Of a stretch of DNA of 64,000 bases, positions 18,086 to 26,815 are shown in pieces; position 1 is the first letter of the stretch; every line of letters begins with the position of its first letter. The stretch spans positions 2,914,001 to 2,978,000 of the forward strand of contig NZ_AP024590.1 of assembly GCF_018323985.1 (NCBI RefSeq), given 5' to 3'. The stretch is from Enterobacter kobei (GTDB lineage Bacteria; Pseudomonadota; Gammaproteobacteria; Enterobacterales; Enterobacteriaceae). The notes under the pieces are model-generated. The model did not search any database. It was not told the origin of the DNA and saw nothing but the letters and a program-made list of their open reading frames with translations. A program made the position numbers and the translations under genes.

Positions 18086-18369
18086 TTTTCATAAATGTTG
18101 GCGCGGTCACGTAATTCTTTACCCGGCTTAAAGTGTGGGACATATTTGCCTTCCAGATCCACTTTGTCGCCTGTCTTCGGGTTACGTCCGGTGCGGGGTG
18201 CACGATAGTGCAGAGAGAAACTGCCGAAACCGCGGATCTCAATGCGCTCGCCCTGTGCAAGAGTCGAGGCCATATGCTCCAGCATCTCTTTTACGGCATC
18301 TTCAACAGCTTTTGCCGGGATATGCGATTGCTGGGTGGCAAGTCTTTCGATCAATTCTGACTTGGTCAT
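18082..18369 (-). CDS. ihfB: Integration host factor subunit beta
   Basis: Beta subunit of IHF, the heterodimeric DNA-bending protein that shapes promoters, origins and recombination sites; one predicted IHF site lies in this same window upstream of focA. The 95-residue product is almost identical to E. coli IhfB (94 residues), including the beta-arm RAPRTGRNPKTG. It ends in NIYEN where E. coli ends in NIYG. A CGGAGG ribosome site precedes the ATG. It is 161 bases downstream of rpsA; in E. coli it has its own promoters as well as read-through from rpsA. Confidence 0.99.
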   Translation of the reverse strand: MTKSELIERLATQQSHIPAKAVEDAVKEMLEHMASTLAQGERIEIRGFGSFSLHYRAPRTGRNPKTGDKVDLEGKYVPHFKPGKELRDRANIYEN

Positions 18370-18419
18370 GATTCCTCCGGTTTCCTTAAAAAGGAAAATT
18401 AGCTAACAGCTTATTAAAC

Positions 18420-18441
18420 AAGGGCGGCCGTAGCCGCCCTT
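18420..18441 (-). terminator. GC-rich hairpin between rpsA and ihfB
   Basis: AAGGGCGGC (18420-18428) pairs perfectly with GCCGCCCTT (18433-18441) around a 4-base loop. The minus-strand tail is GTTTAATAA, a weak U tract, so termination may be partial and some read-through into ihfB is likely. Confidence 0.65.
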
Positions 18442-18530
18442 TGTTATTGATTACAGGACGGATCCTGCAATCTGTCAAGCTACTCGTCATCCTTCATGCT
18501 GTTACAGCACAAATGATGTTGAGTACCTGA

Positions 18531-20204
18531 TTACTCGCCTTTAGCTGCTTTGAACGCTTCAGCCATCGCGCTGGAGAAGTTGCTTTCTTCCTGTTTGTTG
18601 TTAACAGTAGCGATTGCATCTTTCTCGTCAGCTTCGTCTTTCGCACGAACAGACAGGCTAACTACGCGGTTCTTACGGTCAACGCCGGTGAATTTAGCTT
18701 CAACGTCGTCGCCTACGTTCAGAACCAGAGTTGCATCTTCAACGCGGTCACGGGAAGCTTCAGAAGCGCGCAGGTAACCCTCAACGCCGTCAGCCAGTTC
18801 TACGGTTGCGCCTTTAGCGTCAACTGCAGTAACTTTACCGTTTACGATTGCGCCTTTCTTGTTCAGAGCAACGTAGTTGTTGAACGGATCTTCTGCGAGC
18901 TGTTTAACGCCCAGGGAGATACGCTCACGCTCTGCGTCAACCTGCAGAACAACAGCGGCGATTTCGTCGCCTTTCTTGTATTCACGAACTGCTTCTTCGC
19001 CTGTAACGTTCCAGGAGATGTCAGACAGGTGAACCAGGCCGTCGATGCCGCCGTCCAGGCCGATGAAGATACCGAAGTCAGTGATAGACTTGATTTTACC
19101 TTCAACACGGTCGCCTTTGTTGTGCGTCTCAGCAAACAGCTGCCATGGGTTAGATTTACACTGCTTCAGACCCAGGGAGATACGACGACGTTCTTCGTCG
19201 ATATCCAGAACCATAACTTCCACTACATCGCCAACGTTAACAACTTTGGACGGGTGGATGTTTTTGTTGGTCCAATCCATTTCGGAAACGTGCACCAGGC
19301 CTTCAACGCCTTCTTCGATTTCAACGAAGCAGCCGTAGTCGGTCAGGTTGGTCACGCGACCAGTCAGTTTGGTACCTTCCGGATAACGCTTAGCGATAGC
19401 AACCCACGGATCTTCGCCCAGCTGTTTCAGGCCCAGAGATACACGAGTACGCTCGCGGTCGAACTTCAGCACTTTAACAGTGATTTCGTCGCCAACGTTT
19501 ACGATTTCGCTCGGATGCTTAACGCGTTTCCATGCCATGTCAGTGATGTGCAGCAGGCCGTCAACGCCACCCAGATCAACGAATGCACCGTAGTCAGTGA
19601 GGTTCTTAACGATACCTTTAACTTCCATGCCTTCTTGCAGGTTTTCAAGCAGCTGATCGCGCTCAGCGCTGTTCTCAGACTCGATAACCGCACGACGGGA
19701 AACAACCACGTTGTTGCGTTTCTGATCAAGCTTGATAACTTTGAACTCAAGCTCTTTGCCTTCGAGGTGCAGAGTATCGCGAACCGGACGCACGTCTACC
19801 AGGGAACCCGGCAGGAACGCACGAATACCGTTCAGCTCAACAGTGAAGCCACCTTTAACTTTGCCGTTGATAACACCAACAACAGTTTCAGCGTCTTCGT
19901 ATGCTTTTTCCAGCGTGATCCAAGCTTCATGACGTTTAGCTTTCTCACGGGACAGCAGAGTTTCACCGAAGCCGTCTTCGACTGCGTCCAGCGCAACGTC
20001 AACTTCGTCACCAACCTGGATTTCCAGTTCGCCCTGGGCGTTCTTGAACTGCTCAGCCGGGATGGCGGACTCAGATTTCAGACCGGCATCAACCAGTACG
20101 ATATCTTTATCGATAGCAACAACAACACCACGAACGATGGAACCCGGACGGGTTTCGATTGTTTTTAAGGATTCTTCAAATAGTTGAGCAAAAGATTCTG
20201 TCAT
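18531..20204 (-). CDS. rpsA: 30S ribosomal protein S1
   Basis: Largest ribosomal protein; it binds mRNA and unfolds structured 5' ends for initiation. The 557 residues equal E. coli S1. Six S1/OB repeats can be seen, with domains 1-2 binding the ribosome (GSIVRGVVVAID, TVVGVINGKVKGGF) and domains 3-6 binding RNA (each with the GxVxxxTDYGxFVxL pattern, for example GIVKNLTDYGAFVDL). Codon use is strongly biased to highly expressed codons, which produces long spurious antisense open frames. The 117-base leader 20205-20321 would contain the structured translational operator by which S1 represses itself. It lies downstream of cmk, as in E. coli. Confidence 0.99.
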   Translation of the reverse strand: MTESFAQLFEESLKTIETRPGSIVRGVVVAIDKDIVLVDAGLKSESAIPAEQFKNAQGELEIQVGDEVDVALDAVEDGFGETLLSREKAKRHEAWITLEKAYEDAETVVGVINGKVKGGFTVELNGIRAFLPGSLVDVRPVRDTLHLEGKELEFKVIKLDQKRNNVVVSRRAVIESENSAERDQLLENLQEGMEVKGIVKNLTDYGAFVDLGGVDGLLHITDMAWKRVKHPSEIVNVGDEITVKVLKFDRERTRVSLGLKQLGEDPWVAIAKRYPEGTKLTGRVTNLTDYGCFVEIEEGVEGLVHVSEMDWTNKNIHPSKVVNVGDVVEVMVLDIDEERRRISLGLKQCKSNPWQLFAETHNKGDRVEGKIKSITDFGIFIGLDGGIDGLVHLSDISWNVTGEEAVREYKKGDEIAAVVLQVDAERERISLGVKQLAEDPFNNYVALNKKGAIVNGKVTAVDAKGATVELADGVEGYLRASEASRDRVEDATLVLNVGDDVEAKFTGVDRKNRVVSLSVRAKDEADEKDAIATVNNKQEESNFSSAMAEAFKAAKGE

Positions 20205-20321
20205 ATTGATAATCTTCAGGATTCTTCAATTTAACGTCCATCTGGCTTCATGCCGAATGGGGTTGTTTAACATGCCTGCTCACAATCCATTGCAGCAGGT
20301 ACTTCGGAATTTGGTCGCTAA

Positions 20322-21005
20322 TTAAGCTAGCGCCAGCTTTTCGCGGGCGTATTGTAGCGCTTTTTCAATCACTTGCTCAATGCTTAAACTGGTCGAATCC
20401 AGAACTAATGCATCAGCAGCCGGCACTAACGGCGCCACTGGCCGGTTACGGTCGCGATCGTCGCGTTCCTTTATCTCGGCCAAAAGGCGTTCAAAGTTAA
20501 CACTAAAGCCATTCTCCTGCAACTGTAGCATACGGCGATGCGCACGTTCTTCCGAGGAGGCGTCGAGGAAAATCTTCACTGGCGCGTCGGGAAAAACGAC
20601 CGTACCCATGTCGCGACCATCGGCGATAAGGCCTGGCGCATCACGAAACGCGCGCTGACGACGCAGTAACGCTTCACGTACCCGCGGGAACGCCGCGATT
20701 TGCGAGGCGGCGCTGGCCACTTCCTGCGTGCGGATCTCGCCGCTCACGTCTTCGCCTTCCAGGATCACTTCCAGATTTCCATCGGTCGAGACAAAGCGGA
20801 CGTCAAGGTGCGCCGCCAGCGGGACCAGAACATCTTCAGAAGTCACATCAACGTGGTGATGTAATGCCGCCAATGCCAGCACACGATAGATTGCGCCTGA
20901 ATCCAGCAGATGCCATTGCAATGTTTCCGCCATCGCTTTGCACAGCGTACCTTTACCTGCGCCGCTTGGCCCATCAATGGTGATTACCGGGGCAATTGCC
21001 GTCAT
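20322..21005 (-). CDS. cmk: Cytidylate kinase
   Basis: Phosphorylates CMP and dCMP to the diphosphates. The ATG at 21005 has an AAGGAG site eight bases upstream and gives 227 residues, the E. coli length; upstream in-frame codons have no family match. The P-loop DGPSGAGKGT (residues 11-20) opens the protein. The NMP-binding and lid segments (IADGRDMGTVVFPDAPVKIFL, ERDDRDRNRPVAPL) follow. It is transcribed with rpsA. In E. coli ycaL stands between aroA and cmk; here the 206-base gap holds no gene. Confidence 0.98.
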   Translation of the reverse strand: MTAIAPVITIDGPSGAGKGTLCKAMAETLQWHLLDSGAIYRVLALAALHHHVDVTSEDVLVPLAAHLDVRFVSTDGNLEVILEGEDVSGEIRTQEVASAASQIAAFPRVREALLRRQRAFRDAPGLIADGRDMGTVVFPDAPVKIFLDASSEERAHRRMLQLQENGFSVNFERLLAEIKERDDRDRNRPVAPLVPAADALVLDSTSLSIEQVIEKALQYAREKLALA

Positions 21006-21139
21006 CTTTTTCTCCTTAATAAAGGCATACCGTAAGCGTGAACGCCGCGCATTATACGCTGCAACGCGAATGACCGTTACCCTCATGTGAAAATAACGAA
21101 AACATCATTCAGGGTGGAGAAGAATGGCGCAAGTATAGA

Positions 21140-21160
21140 GGGCTGACAGAAAGTCAGCCC
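21140..21160 (-). terminator. Hairpin downstream of aroA
   Basis: GGGCTGAC (21140-21147) pairs with GTCAGCCC (21153-21160). On the minus strand it is followed by TCTATACTT, a poor U tract, so it may be a weak terminator for serC-aroA. The gap 21006-21211 otherwise shows nothing but the likely cmk promoter. Confidence 0.5.
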
Positions 21161-21211
21161 GGAAAGAGACAATTTTTTACTTTTTATCCGCCGCAGCGGA
21201 CATCTCCGTCT

Positions 21212-22495
21212 TTACGCCATCGTGCTGATGCGCGCCAGCTGTTCGAAATAATCCGGGAAAGTTTTCGCCGTACATTTCGGATCAAGAATAGTGACCGGCG
21301 TGTCGGACAGCGCCACCAGCGAGAAGCACATTGCCATACGGTGATCGTTATAGGTGCCGATCTCGGCCGCGGTGAGCGAGGCCGGAGGGGTGATGCGGAT
21401 AAAGTCTTCGCCCTCTTCCACGTCGGCGCCAACTTTACGCAGTTCGGTCGCCATCGCGAACAGACGGTCGGTCTCTTTGACGCGCCAGTTATAGATGTTG
21501 CGTAGCGTCGTGGTGCCACGGGCAAATAATGCCGCCGTAGCAATCGTCATTGCCGCATCGGGGATGTGGTTCATGTCCATATCCACCGCATTCAGCTCAC
21601 CATGCGTACAGGCAATATAGTCATCGCCCCACTCAACCTGCGCGCCCATTTTTTCCAGCACGTCAGCAAAACGAATATCACCCTGCACGCTGTTGCGGCC
21701 AATACCGGTGACTTTTACCGTGCCGCCTTTGATGGCGCCCGCCGCAAGGAAGTAAGAAGCAGAAGACGCATCACCTTCCACCAGGTAATGCCCGGGCGAC
21801 TGATAGTGCTGCGCACCACGCACGATAAAGCGCTGGTATTGCTGATTTTCCACCGTCACACCAAAGGTTTTCATCAGATGCAGGGTAATGTCGATATAGG
21901 GCTTCGACACCAGATCGCCTTTAATGGTGATAAGGGTGTCCTGCGCGGCCAGCGGTGCGGTCATCAGCAGTGCAGTTAAAAACTGACTAGACACGCTGCC
22001 GTCGACGTCAATCTCCCCGCCGGTGAAGCCGCCACGTAAACGCAGCGGAGGATAGTTTTCCTGCTCCAGATAATCGATCTGCGCCCCGCCCTGACGCAGC
22101 GCGTCAACCAGATGGCCAATCGGACGCTCTTTCATACGCGGCTCGCCGGTGAGCACCAGGTCGTTTTCGCCCAGGCAAAGGGCCGCCGCCAGCGGACGCA
22201 TCGCCGTACCGGCGTTCCCTAAAAACAGCTCCAGCTTTTCAGCCGAACGCAGCGGGCCGCCCGCGCCGATCACTTCACAGCGGGTGCGGTCGTCGGAAAG
22301 CGTGTACTGCACACCCAACGCACTCAGGGCATTCAGCATATGGCGAACGTCATCACTGTCCAGCAGGTTGGTCAGAACAGTGGTGCCGTGCGCCAGTGCG
22401 GCCAGCAGCAACGCGCGGTTGGAGACACTTTTTGAACCAGGCAGATTAATGGTGCCATTAACACGCGCGATGGGTTGTAACGTCAGGGATTCCAT
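21212..22495 (-). CDS. aroA: 3-phosphoshikimate 1-carboxyvinyltransferase (EPSP synthase)
   Basis: Sixth step of the shikimate pathway: condenses shikimate-3-phosphate with PEP. The 427 residues match E. coli AroA. Visible signatures are LPGSKSVSNRALLLAAL near the N terminus (PEP/S3P-binding lysine), LFLGNAGTAMRPLAAAL (the glycine of class I, glyphosate-sensitive enzymes) and VKETDRLFAMATELRK near the C terminus. It follows serC by 72 bases across an intrinsic terminator-like hairpin, so it is expressed partly by read-through. The pairing joins serine/PLP and aromatic/enterobactin precursor supply. Confidence 0.99.
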   Translation of the reverse strand: MESLTLQPIARVNGTINLPGSKSVSNRALLLAALAHGTTVLTNLLDSDDVRHMLNALSALGVQYTLSDDRTRCEVIGAGGPLRSAEKLELFLGNAGTAMRPLAAALCLGENDLVLTGEPRMKERPIGHLVDALRQGGAQIDYLEQENYPPLRLRGGFTGGEIDVDGSVSSQFLTALLMTAPLAAQDTLITIKGDLVSKPYIDITLHLMKTFGVTVENQQYQRFIVRGAQHYQSPGHYLVEGDASSASYFLAAGAIKGGTVKVTGIGRNSVQGDIRFADVLEKMGAQVEWGDDYIACTHGELNAVDMDMNHIPDAAMTIATAALFARGTTTLRNIYNWRVKETDRLFAMATELRKVGADVEEGEDFIRITPPASLTAAEIGTYNDHRMAMCFSLVALSDTPVTILDPKCTAKTFPDYFEQLARISTMA

Positions 22496-22522
22496 GAAGC
22501 TTAACTCTCAACAAAACTGAAT

Positions 22523-22548
22523 AAAAACCCCGCAGACCGGCTGCGGGG
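22523..22548 (-). terminator. Terminator/attenuator between serC and aroA
   Basis: CCCCGCAG (22528-22535) pairs with CTGCGGGG (22541-22548); on the minus strand the stem is followed by five T (22527-22523). Its place inside the serC-aroA operon suggests partial termination that sets the serC to aroA ratio. Confidence 0.85.
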
Positions 22549-22567
22549 GTAGCGATGGGATGCGCGA

Positions 22568-23656
22568 TTAACCGTGGCGGCGTTCGAAATCCGTCATGAA
22601 GTCGGTCAGCGCCTGCACGCCTTCCAGCGGCATCGCGTTATAAATCGAGGCGCGCATACCGCCCACGACCCGGTGGCCTTTCAGCGCGTGCAGACCCGCG
22701 GCAAACGACTCTTCGAGGAACAGCTTATCAAGCTGGCTGTCCGCCAGCTGGAACGGCACGTTCATGCGCGAGCGGTTAGCGACGGCAACGTCATTACGGT
22801 AGAAGTCGCTGTTGTCGATCACGCTATACAGCAGACTGGCTTTTTGCTGATTAATACGATCCATGGCCGGCACGCCGCCGTTCTTTTTCAGCCATTTGAA
22901 AACCAGACCCGACAGATACCAGGCAAAGGTCGGCGGGGTGTTAAACATAGAATCGTTGTCGTTTAACACGGTGTAATCGAGGATCGAAGGACAGGCGACG
23001 TGCGCTTTGCCCAGCAGATCTTCACGCACGATCACCAGCGTCAGCCCGGCCGGGCCGATATTTTTTTGCGCACCGGCGTAGATCACACCAAAGCGGCTCA
23101 CATCCAGCGGTGTGGAGAGAATGGTCGAGGATAAATCCGCCGTTACCACGACATCACTGCCAAAATCTGGCGTTTCGTGAATGGCGATACCGTCGATGGT
23201 TTCGTTCGGGCAGTAATGCAGATAGGCGGCATTGTCAGAGAGCTGCCAGTCACGCATCGGCTTCACAGCGCGCAGGCCGTCAACAGTGGTTTTGGCATCA
23301 ATGACGTTTGGCGTACAGTATTTTTTCGCTTCTTTTACCGCGCTCGCTGCCCAGTAACCGGCATCAACGTAATCAGCCGTGGTTTTATCACCGAGCAAAT
23401 TGAGCGGTATACCGGCGAACTGACCACGCCCGCCGCCATGACAGAATAAAACTTTATAGTTTGAGGGGATGTTCAGCAGATCGCGAAAATCCTGTTCTGC
23501 CTCTTCAGCAACCTGAATAAATTCTTTTCCACGGTGGCTGATTTCCATTACCGATGTGCCAAGACCGTTCCAGTCGCACAACTCCTGTTGCGCCTGTTTG
23601 AGCACCTCTGCCGGTAAAACTGCCGGACCTGAACTGAAATTAAAGACCTGAGCCAT
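22568..23656 (-). CDS. serC: Phosphoserine/phosphohydroxythreonine aminotransferase SerC
   Basis: PLP enzyme of serine biosynthesis and of pyridoxal phosphate synthesis. The 362 residues are the family length. The N terminus reads AQVFNFSSGPAVLP and the HGGGRGQFAGIP phosphate loop follows. The PLP lysine lies in YAGAQKNIGPAGL near residue 198. A GAGGGGAA ribosome site precedes the ATG. The upstream gap 23657-23817 holds a CRP-like site within an inverted repeat; in E. coli serC-aroA is repressed by CRP and activated by Lrp. Confidence 0.99.
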   Translation of the reverse strand: MAQVFNFSSGPAVLPAEVLKQAQQELCDWNGLGTSVMEISHRGKEFIQVAEEAEQDFRDLLNIPSNYKVLFCHGGGRGQFAGIPLNLLGDKTTADYVDAGYWAASAVKEAKKYCTPNVIDAKTTVDGLRAVKPMRDWQLSDNAAYLHYCPNETIDGIAIHETPDFGSDVVVTADLSSTILSTPLDVSRFGVIYAGAQKNIGPAGLTLVIVREDLLGKAHVACPSILDYTVLNDNDSMFNTPPTFAWYLSGLVFKWLKKNGGVPAMDRINQQKASLLYSVIDNSDFYRNDVAVANRSRMNVPFQLADSQLDKLFLEESFAAGLHALKGHRVVGGMRASIYNAMPLEGVQALTDFMTDFERRHG

Positions 23657-23746
23657 TTCCCCTCACCACGCTGATAGCAATAAGTAATTCCTGTGACATC
23701 GGTTTTACCATTCAGTGACCGGTGTCGCAACGGGTAATGGCGGGCG

Positions 23747-23788
23747 GCCCGGAATTGTGCACCACATCACATAGCACAATGTCCGGGC
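23747..23788. repeat. Long inverted repeat between serC and ycaP
   Basis: GCCCGGA-ATTGTGC (23747-23760) faces GCACAAT-GTCCGGGC (23774-23788) around a 13-base loop, with one unpaired base in the right arm. It lies between two tandem minus-strand genes, just after ycaP, and could act as a ycaP 3' hairpin. It also contains the CRP-like site. Confidence 0.7.
23756..23771. promoter_or_regulatory. CRP-like site upstream of serC
   Basis: TGTGC-N6-TCACA differs from the CRP consensus TGTGA-N6-TCACA at one position. It is centred about 107 bases upstream of the serC start. This agrees with the known CRP repression of serC-aroA in E. coli, but binding here is inferred. Confidence 0.6.
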
Positions 23789-23817
23789 TGGCTGACTGCT
23801 GCTGGATAAAAACGCTG

Positions 23818-24510
23818 TCAGGTGATGCGGAGCGCGCGGCTTGCTTTCGACCATTCAGGATGCGCGCAGCGTGGGCACATCAACCGCTGACCCGCTTTCA
23901 TTGTGATGACCTCGCTGCAACGGACGCAGGCATAATCATCGTCATCAGGAATGGTAGTAAAACGCGGGTTCCACTCCGGCGGCAGAATACACAGACCAGG
24001 CCGCACTTCGTCGTCAGGGTAATAATAGAGACTGATCTGTCCGTTGGTTTCCATGATCGCCAGTTTAACCTGCCCCAGCTGTTCGACGCCGTTAACGCGC
24101 AACTCCATAAAAAACTCGAATTCCGTAAGGTTTTCTTTTTGCAGTTTTTCCCACGCCAGCTCGCCCTCTTCGATGACAATCACCGCTTTACCTTCCAGCA
24201 GATCCTCTAACTTTTCGCTGTGGGCCATCAGCCACATCACCAGCCGGTAGAGCGCCGCCAGCGAAACAAACACGATAAATACCGGCAGCATAGGAACGTC
24301 ATCGTAAAATGCCACGTCCCCTGCCGCTGAGCCGAGCGTCAAAATAATGAGCACTTCGAACAGCGACATCTGCCTGACGCCACGACGCCCGGTAAGTTTA
24401 AGAAACAGGAAAACCAGCACAAAGGTATAGAGGCTGCGCAGTGCCACTTCGCCCAGAAATTCCATCGGCACCTTGTCGAGCATCATGCGGTGAAGATCAA
24501 ACGCTTTCAT
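23818..24510 (-). CDS. ycaP: DUF421 inner-membrane protein YcaP
   Basis: Membrane protein of unknown function, 230 residues as in E. coli. I use the ATG ending at 24510 (MKAFDLHRMM), with AGGA eight bases upstream; a 13-codon extension is possible but less likely. Three N-terminal membrane helices (about 22-40, 55-72 and 74-93) lead to a cytoplasmic DUF421 domain (LEDLLEGKAVIVIEEGEL, ETNGQISLYY). The C terminus carries CVRCSEVI and CPRCAHPEW, a four-cysteine rubredoxin-like zinc ribbon. It is divergent from ycaO and upstream of serC on the same strand. Confidence 0.92.
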   Translation of the reverse strand: MKAFDLHRMMLDKVPMEFLGEVALRSLYTFVLVFLFLKLTGRRGVRQMSLFEVLIILTLGSAAGDVAFYDDVPMLPVFIVFVSLAALYRLVMWLMAHSEKLEDLLEGKAVIVIEEGELAWEKLQKENLTEFEFFMELRVNGVEQLGQVKLAIMETNGQISLYYYPDDEVRPGLCILPPEWNPRFTTIPDDDDYACVRCSEVITMKAGQRLMCPRCAHPEWSKASRALRIT

Positions 24511-24648
24511 TTTATTCATCCTGAACAGTAGGTTACTGCCTATAAGCATAGTGGGGAGTTTTATTTTTGCCGCCCGGCTTACTTAGATAGCGCCTGTCAC
24601 GCAAAACCCGTATCATTGCGCGCTTTCCGTACGAATAAAGTGAAGACA

Positions 24649-26409
24649 ATGACGCAAACATTTATCCCCGGCAAAGATGCCGCCCTGGAAGATTCCATCG
24701 CCCGCTTCCAGCAAAAACTGCTCGATCTCGGCTTCGATATTGAAGAAGCGTCCTGGCTGAATCCGGTTCCGAACGTCTGGTCTGTGCATATCCGGGATAA
24801 AGCCTGCTCACTGTGCTTTACCAACGGTAAAGGCGCGACAAAAAAAGCCGCGCTGGCGTCCGCGCTGGGCGAATATTTTGAACGTCTGTCCACCAACTAT
24901 TTCTTTGCCGATTTCTGGCTTGGCGATGCTATCGCTAATGGCCCGTTCGTTCACTACCCTAACGAGAAATGGTTCCCGCTGCCGGAAGATGACGAGCTGC
25001 CGGAAGGTATTCTTGATACCCGCCTGCGTGCCTTCTACGATCCGGAAAACGAACTGACGGCCAGCATGCTGATCGATTTGCAGTCCGGCAATGAAGATCG
25101 CGGCATCTGTGGTTTGCCGTTCACCCGTCAGTCCGATCAGCAGACGGTTTATATTCCGATGAACATCATCGGCAACCTGTACGTTTCCAACGGCATGTCC
25201 GCAGGCAACACCGCGAACGAAGCCCGCGTACAGGGTCTGTCTGAGGTATTTGAGCGCCATATCAAAAACCGCATTATTGCCGAAAGCATCAGCCTGCCGG
25301 AGATCCCGGCTGAGGTGCTGGCACGCTATCCGGGCGTAGTGGCATCCATTGAAACGCTGGAAGCAGAAGGTTTCCCGATTTTTGCCTATGACGCCTCGCT
25401 GGGCGGTAAATACCCGGTGATCTGCGTGGTGCTGTTTAACCCGGCTAACGGCACCTGCTTCGCCTCTTTCGGCGCGCATCCGGACTTTGGTGTCGCCCTT
25501 GAGCGTACCGTGACCGAGCTGTTGCAGGGTCGTGGCCTGAAAGATCTTGATGTCTTCACCCCGCCGACCTTCGATGATGAAGAGGTGGCTGAGCATGCGA
25601 ACCTCGAAACGCATTTTATCGATTCCAGCGGTCTGATCTCCTGGGATATGTTCAAGCAGGACGCGGATTATCCGTTCGTAGACTGGAGCTTTGCCGGCAC
25701 CACCGAAGAAGAGTTTGCCACGCTGATGGCAATCTTTAAGGCGGAAGATAAAGAAGTCTATATCGCCGACTACGAGCACCTGAGCGTGTATGCCTGCCGC
25801 ATCATCGTGCCGGGGATGTCCGATATTTATCCGGCGGAAGATCTGTGGCTGGCGAATAACAGCATGGGCGCGCACCTGCGTGAAACCCTGCTGGCGTTGC
25901 CGGGCAGTGCGTGGGAAAAAGAAGATTATCTGAATCTCATTGCCCAACTGGATGAAGAAGGCCATGACGATTTTACCCGTGTGCGCGAACTGCTGGGGAT
26001 TGCTACCGGAAAAGACAACGGCTGGTATACCCTGCGCATCGGTGAGCTGAAAGCGATGCTGGCGCTGGCCGGCGGTGACATTGAGCAGGCGCTGATCTGG
26101 ACAGAATGGACGATGGAGTTTAACGCCTCGATCTTTACGCCAGAACGTGCCAATTACTACCGCTGCCTGCAGACATTGCTGCTGCTGGCGCAGGAAGAAG
26201 AGCGTGAGCCATTACAGTATCTGCACGCTTTCGTTCGTATGTACGGCGCTGAAGCGGTAGAAGCTGCCAGCGCGGCAATGAGCGGCGAAGCGCCGTTCTA
26301 TGGCTTGCAGGCCGCTGATGGCACGCTGACCACCTTCCCGGCGCATCAGTCATTGCTGCAGGCGTATGAGAAACTGCAGCGTGCGAAAGCGGCGTACTGG
26401 CCAAAATAA
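24649..26409 (+). CDS. ycaO: Ribosomal S12 methylthiotransferase accessory factor YcaO
   Basis: Founding member of the YcaO family. In E. coli it assists RimO in beta-methylthiolation of the S12 aspartate; relatives activate amides with ATP to form thiazolines and thioamides. The ATG at 24649 gives 586 residues, the E. coli length. The ATP-binding YcaO domain spans the first two thirds, with NGKGATKKAALASALGEYFERLS and ARVQGLSEVFERHIKNRI supplying Glu ligands. The C-terminal third is a helical TPR-like region that the E. coli protein shares. The end, KAAYWPK, lacks the PxPxP tail of toxin-maturing relatives. It stands upstream of focA-pflB but behind its own terminator. Confidence 0.96.
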   Translation: MTQTFIPGKDAALEDSIARFQQKLLDLGFDIEEASWLNPVPNVWSVHIRDKACSLCFTNGKGATKKAALASALGEYFERLSTNYFFADFWLGDAIANGPFVHYPNEKWFPLPEDDELPEGILDTRLRAFYDPENELTASMLIDLQSGNEDRGICGLPFTRQSDQQTVYIPMNIIGNLYVSNGMSAGNTANEARVQGLSEVFERHIKNRIIAESISLPEIPAEVLARYPGVVASIETLEAEGFPIFAYDASLGGKYPVICVVLFNPANGTCFASFGAHPDFGVALERTVTELLQGRGLKDLDVFTPPTFDDEEVAEHANLETHFIDSSGLISWDMFKQDADYPFVDWSFAGTTEEEFATLMAIFKAEDKEVYIADYEHLSVYACRIIVPGMSDIYPAEDLWLANNSMGAHLRETLLALPGSAWEKEDYLNLIAQLDEEGHDDFTRVRELLGIATGKDNGWYTLRIGELKAMLALAGGDIEQALIWTEWTMEFNASIFTPERANYYRCLQTLLLLAQEEEREPLQYLHAFVRMYGAEAVEAASAAMSGEAPFYGLQAADGTLTTFPAHQSLLQAYEKLQRAKAAYWPK

Positions 26410-26461
26410 GCGCAAATAACATTACAACCTGTAGGCGTAAGCCCGGGTTCAGGCTATATTA

Positions 26462-26490
26462 CGGGGCGATTTGATCGCCCCGTTTTTTTT
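26462..26490 (+). terminator. Intrinsic terminator after ycaO
   Basis: CGGGGCGA (26462-26469) pairs with TCGCCCCG (26475-26482) around TTTGA and is followed by eight T. A textbook intrinsic terminator. Confidence 0.95.
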
Positions 26491-26674
26491 ATTATTTTGT
26501 CATGCACATCAATTGTAATAATTAAGTTAACTATGGGTGAATATAATTATGTTTATCCAGGTTAAATTGTTACTTTTTGAGGTAATTACTCCATATTAAT
26601 TAACTGTTCTTGGGGAGCCAACATAAAATATTTCAACACTTTTTATAAACTTTAAACTTTATTTTTATTTTGAT

Positions 26675-26687
26675 AATCAACAAGTTA
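26675..26687 (+). promoter_or_regulatory. IHF site upstream of focA-pflB
   Basis: AATCAACAAGTTA fits the IHF core WATCAA-N4-TTR at every position and follows an A/T tract, as in strong sites. IHF is known to bend the E. coli pfl regulatory region. Confidence 0.7.
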
Positions 26688-26741
26688 CTCCGTATTAGCT
26701 GAAAAACCATGCGATTTACGGGCCTATAAGCCAGGCGAGAT

Positions 26742-26755
26742 ATGATCCATATCAA
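26742..26755 (+). promoter_or_regulatory. FNR site of the focA promoter
   Basis: ATGAT-CCAT-ATCAA matches FNR consensus TTGAT-N4-ATCAA with one change. A -10-like TAGTAT at 26778-26783 would start transcription near 26790, putting the FNR centre at about -41.5, the class II position. A TATAAT at 26765-26770 is an alternative -10. Confidence 0.75.
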
Positions 26756-26815
26756 TTTCTCTTCTATAATGCTTTGTTAGTATCTCGTCGCCGACTTAAT
26801 AAAGAGAGAGTTAGT

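Larger units (their letters stand above)
26410..26815. other. AT-rich focA-pflB regulatory region
   Basis: About 400 bases without a gene. It begins with the ycaO terminator, continues as very AT-rich DNA, and ends with the focA promoter elements described separately. In E. coli the corresponding region holds several promoters bound by FNR, ArcA, IHF and NarL. I find one clear IHF match and one FNR match; ArcA sites are likely but could not be placed with confidence. Confidence 0.85.

Noticed and set aside
19029..20168. 379-codon open frame antisense to rpsA
   Set aside because: Same cause: the biased codons of rpsA keep the opposite frame free of stops. No family resemblance.
24808..25965. 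385-codon open frame antisense to ycaO
   Set aside because: Shadow of ycaO; no ribosome site or known domain.
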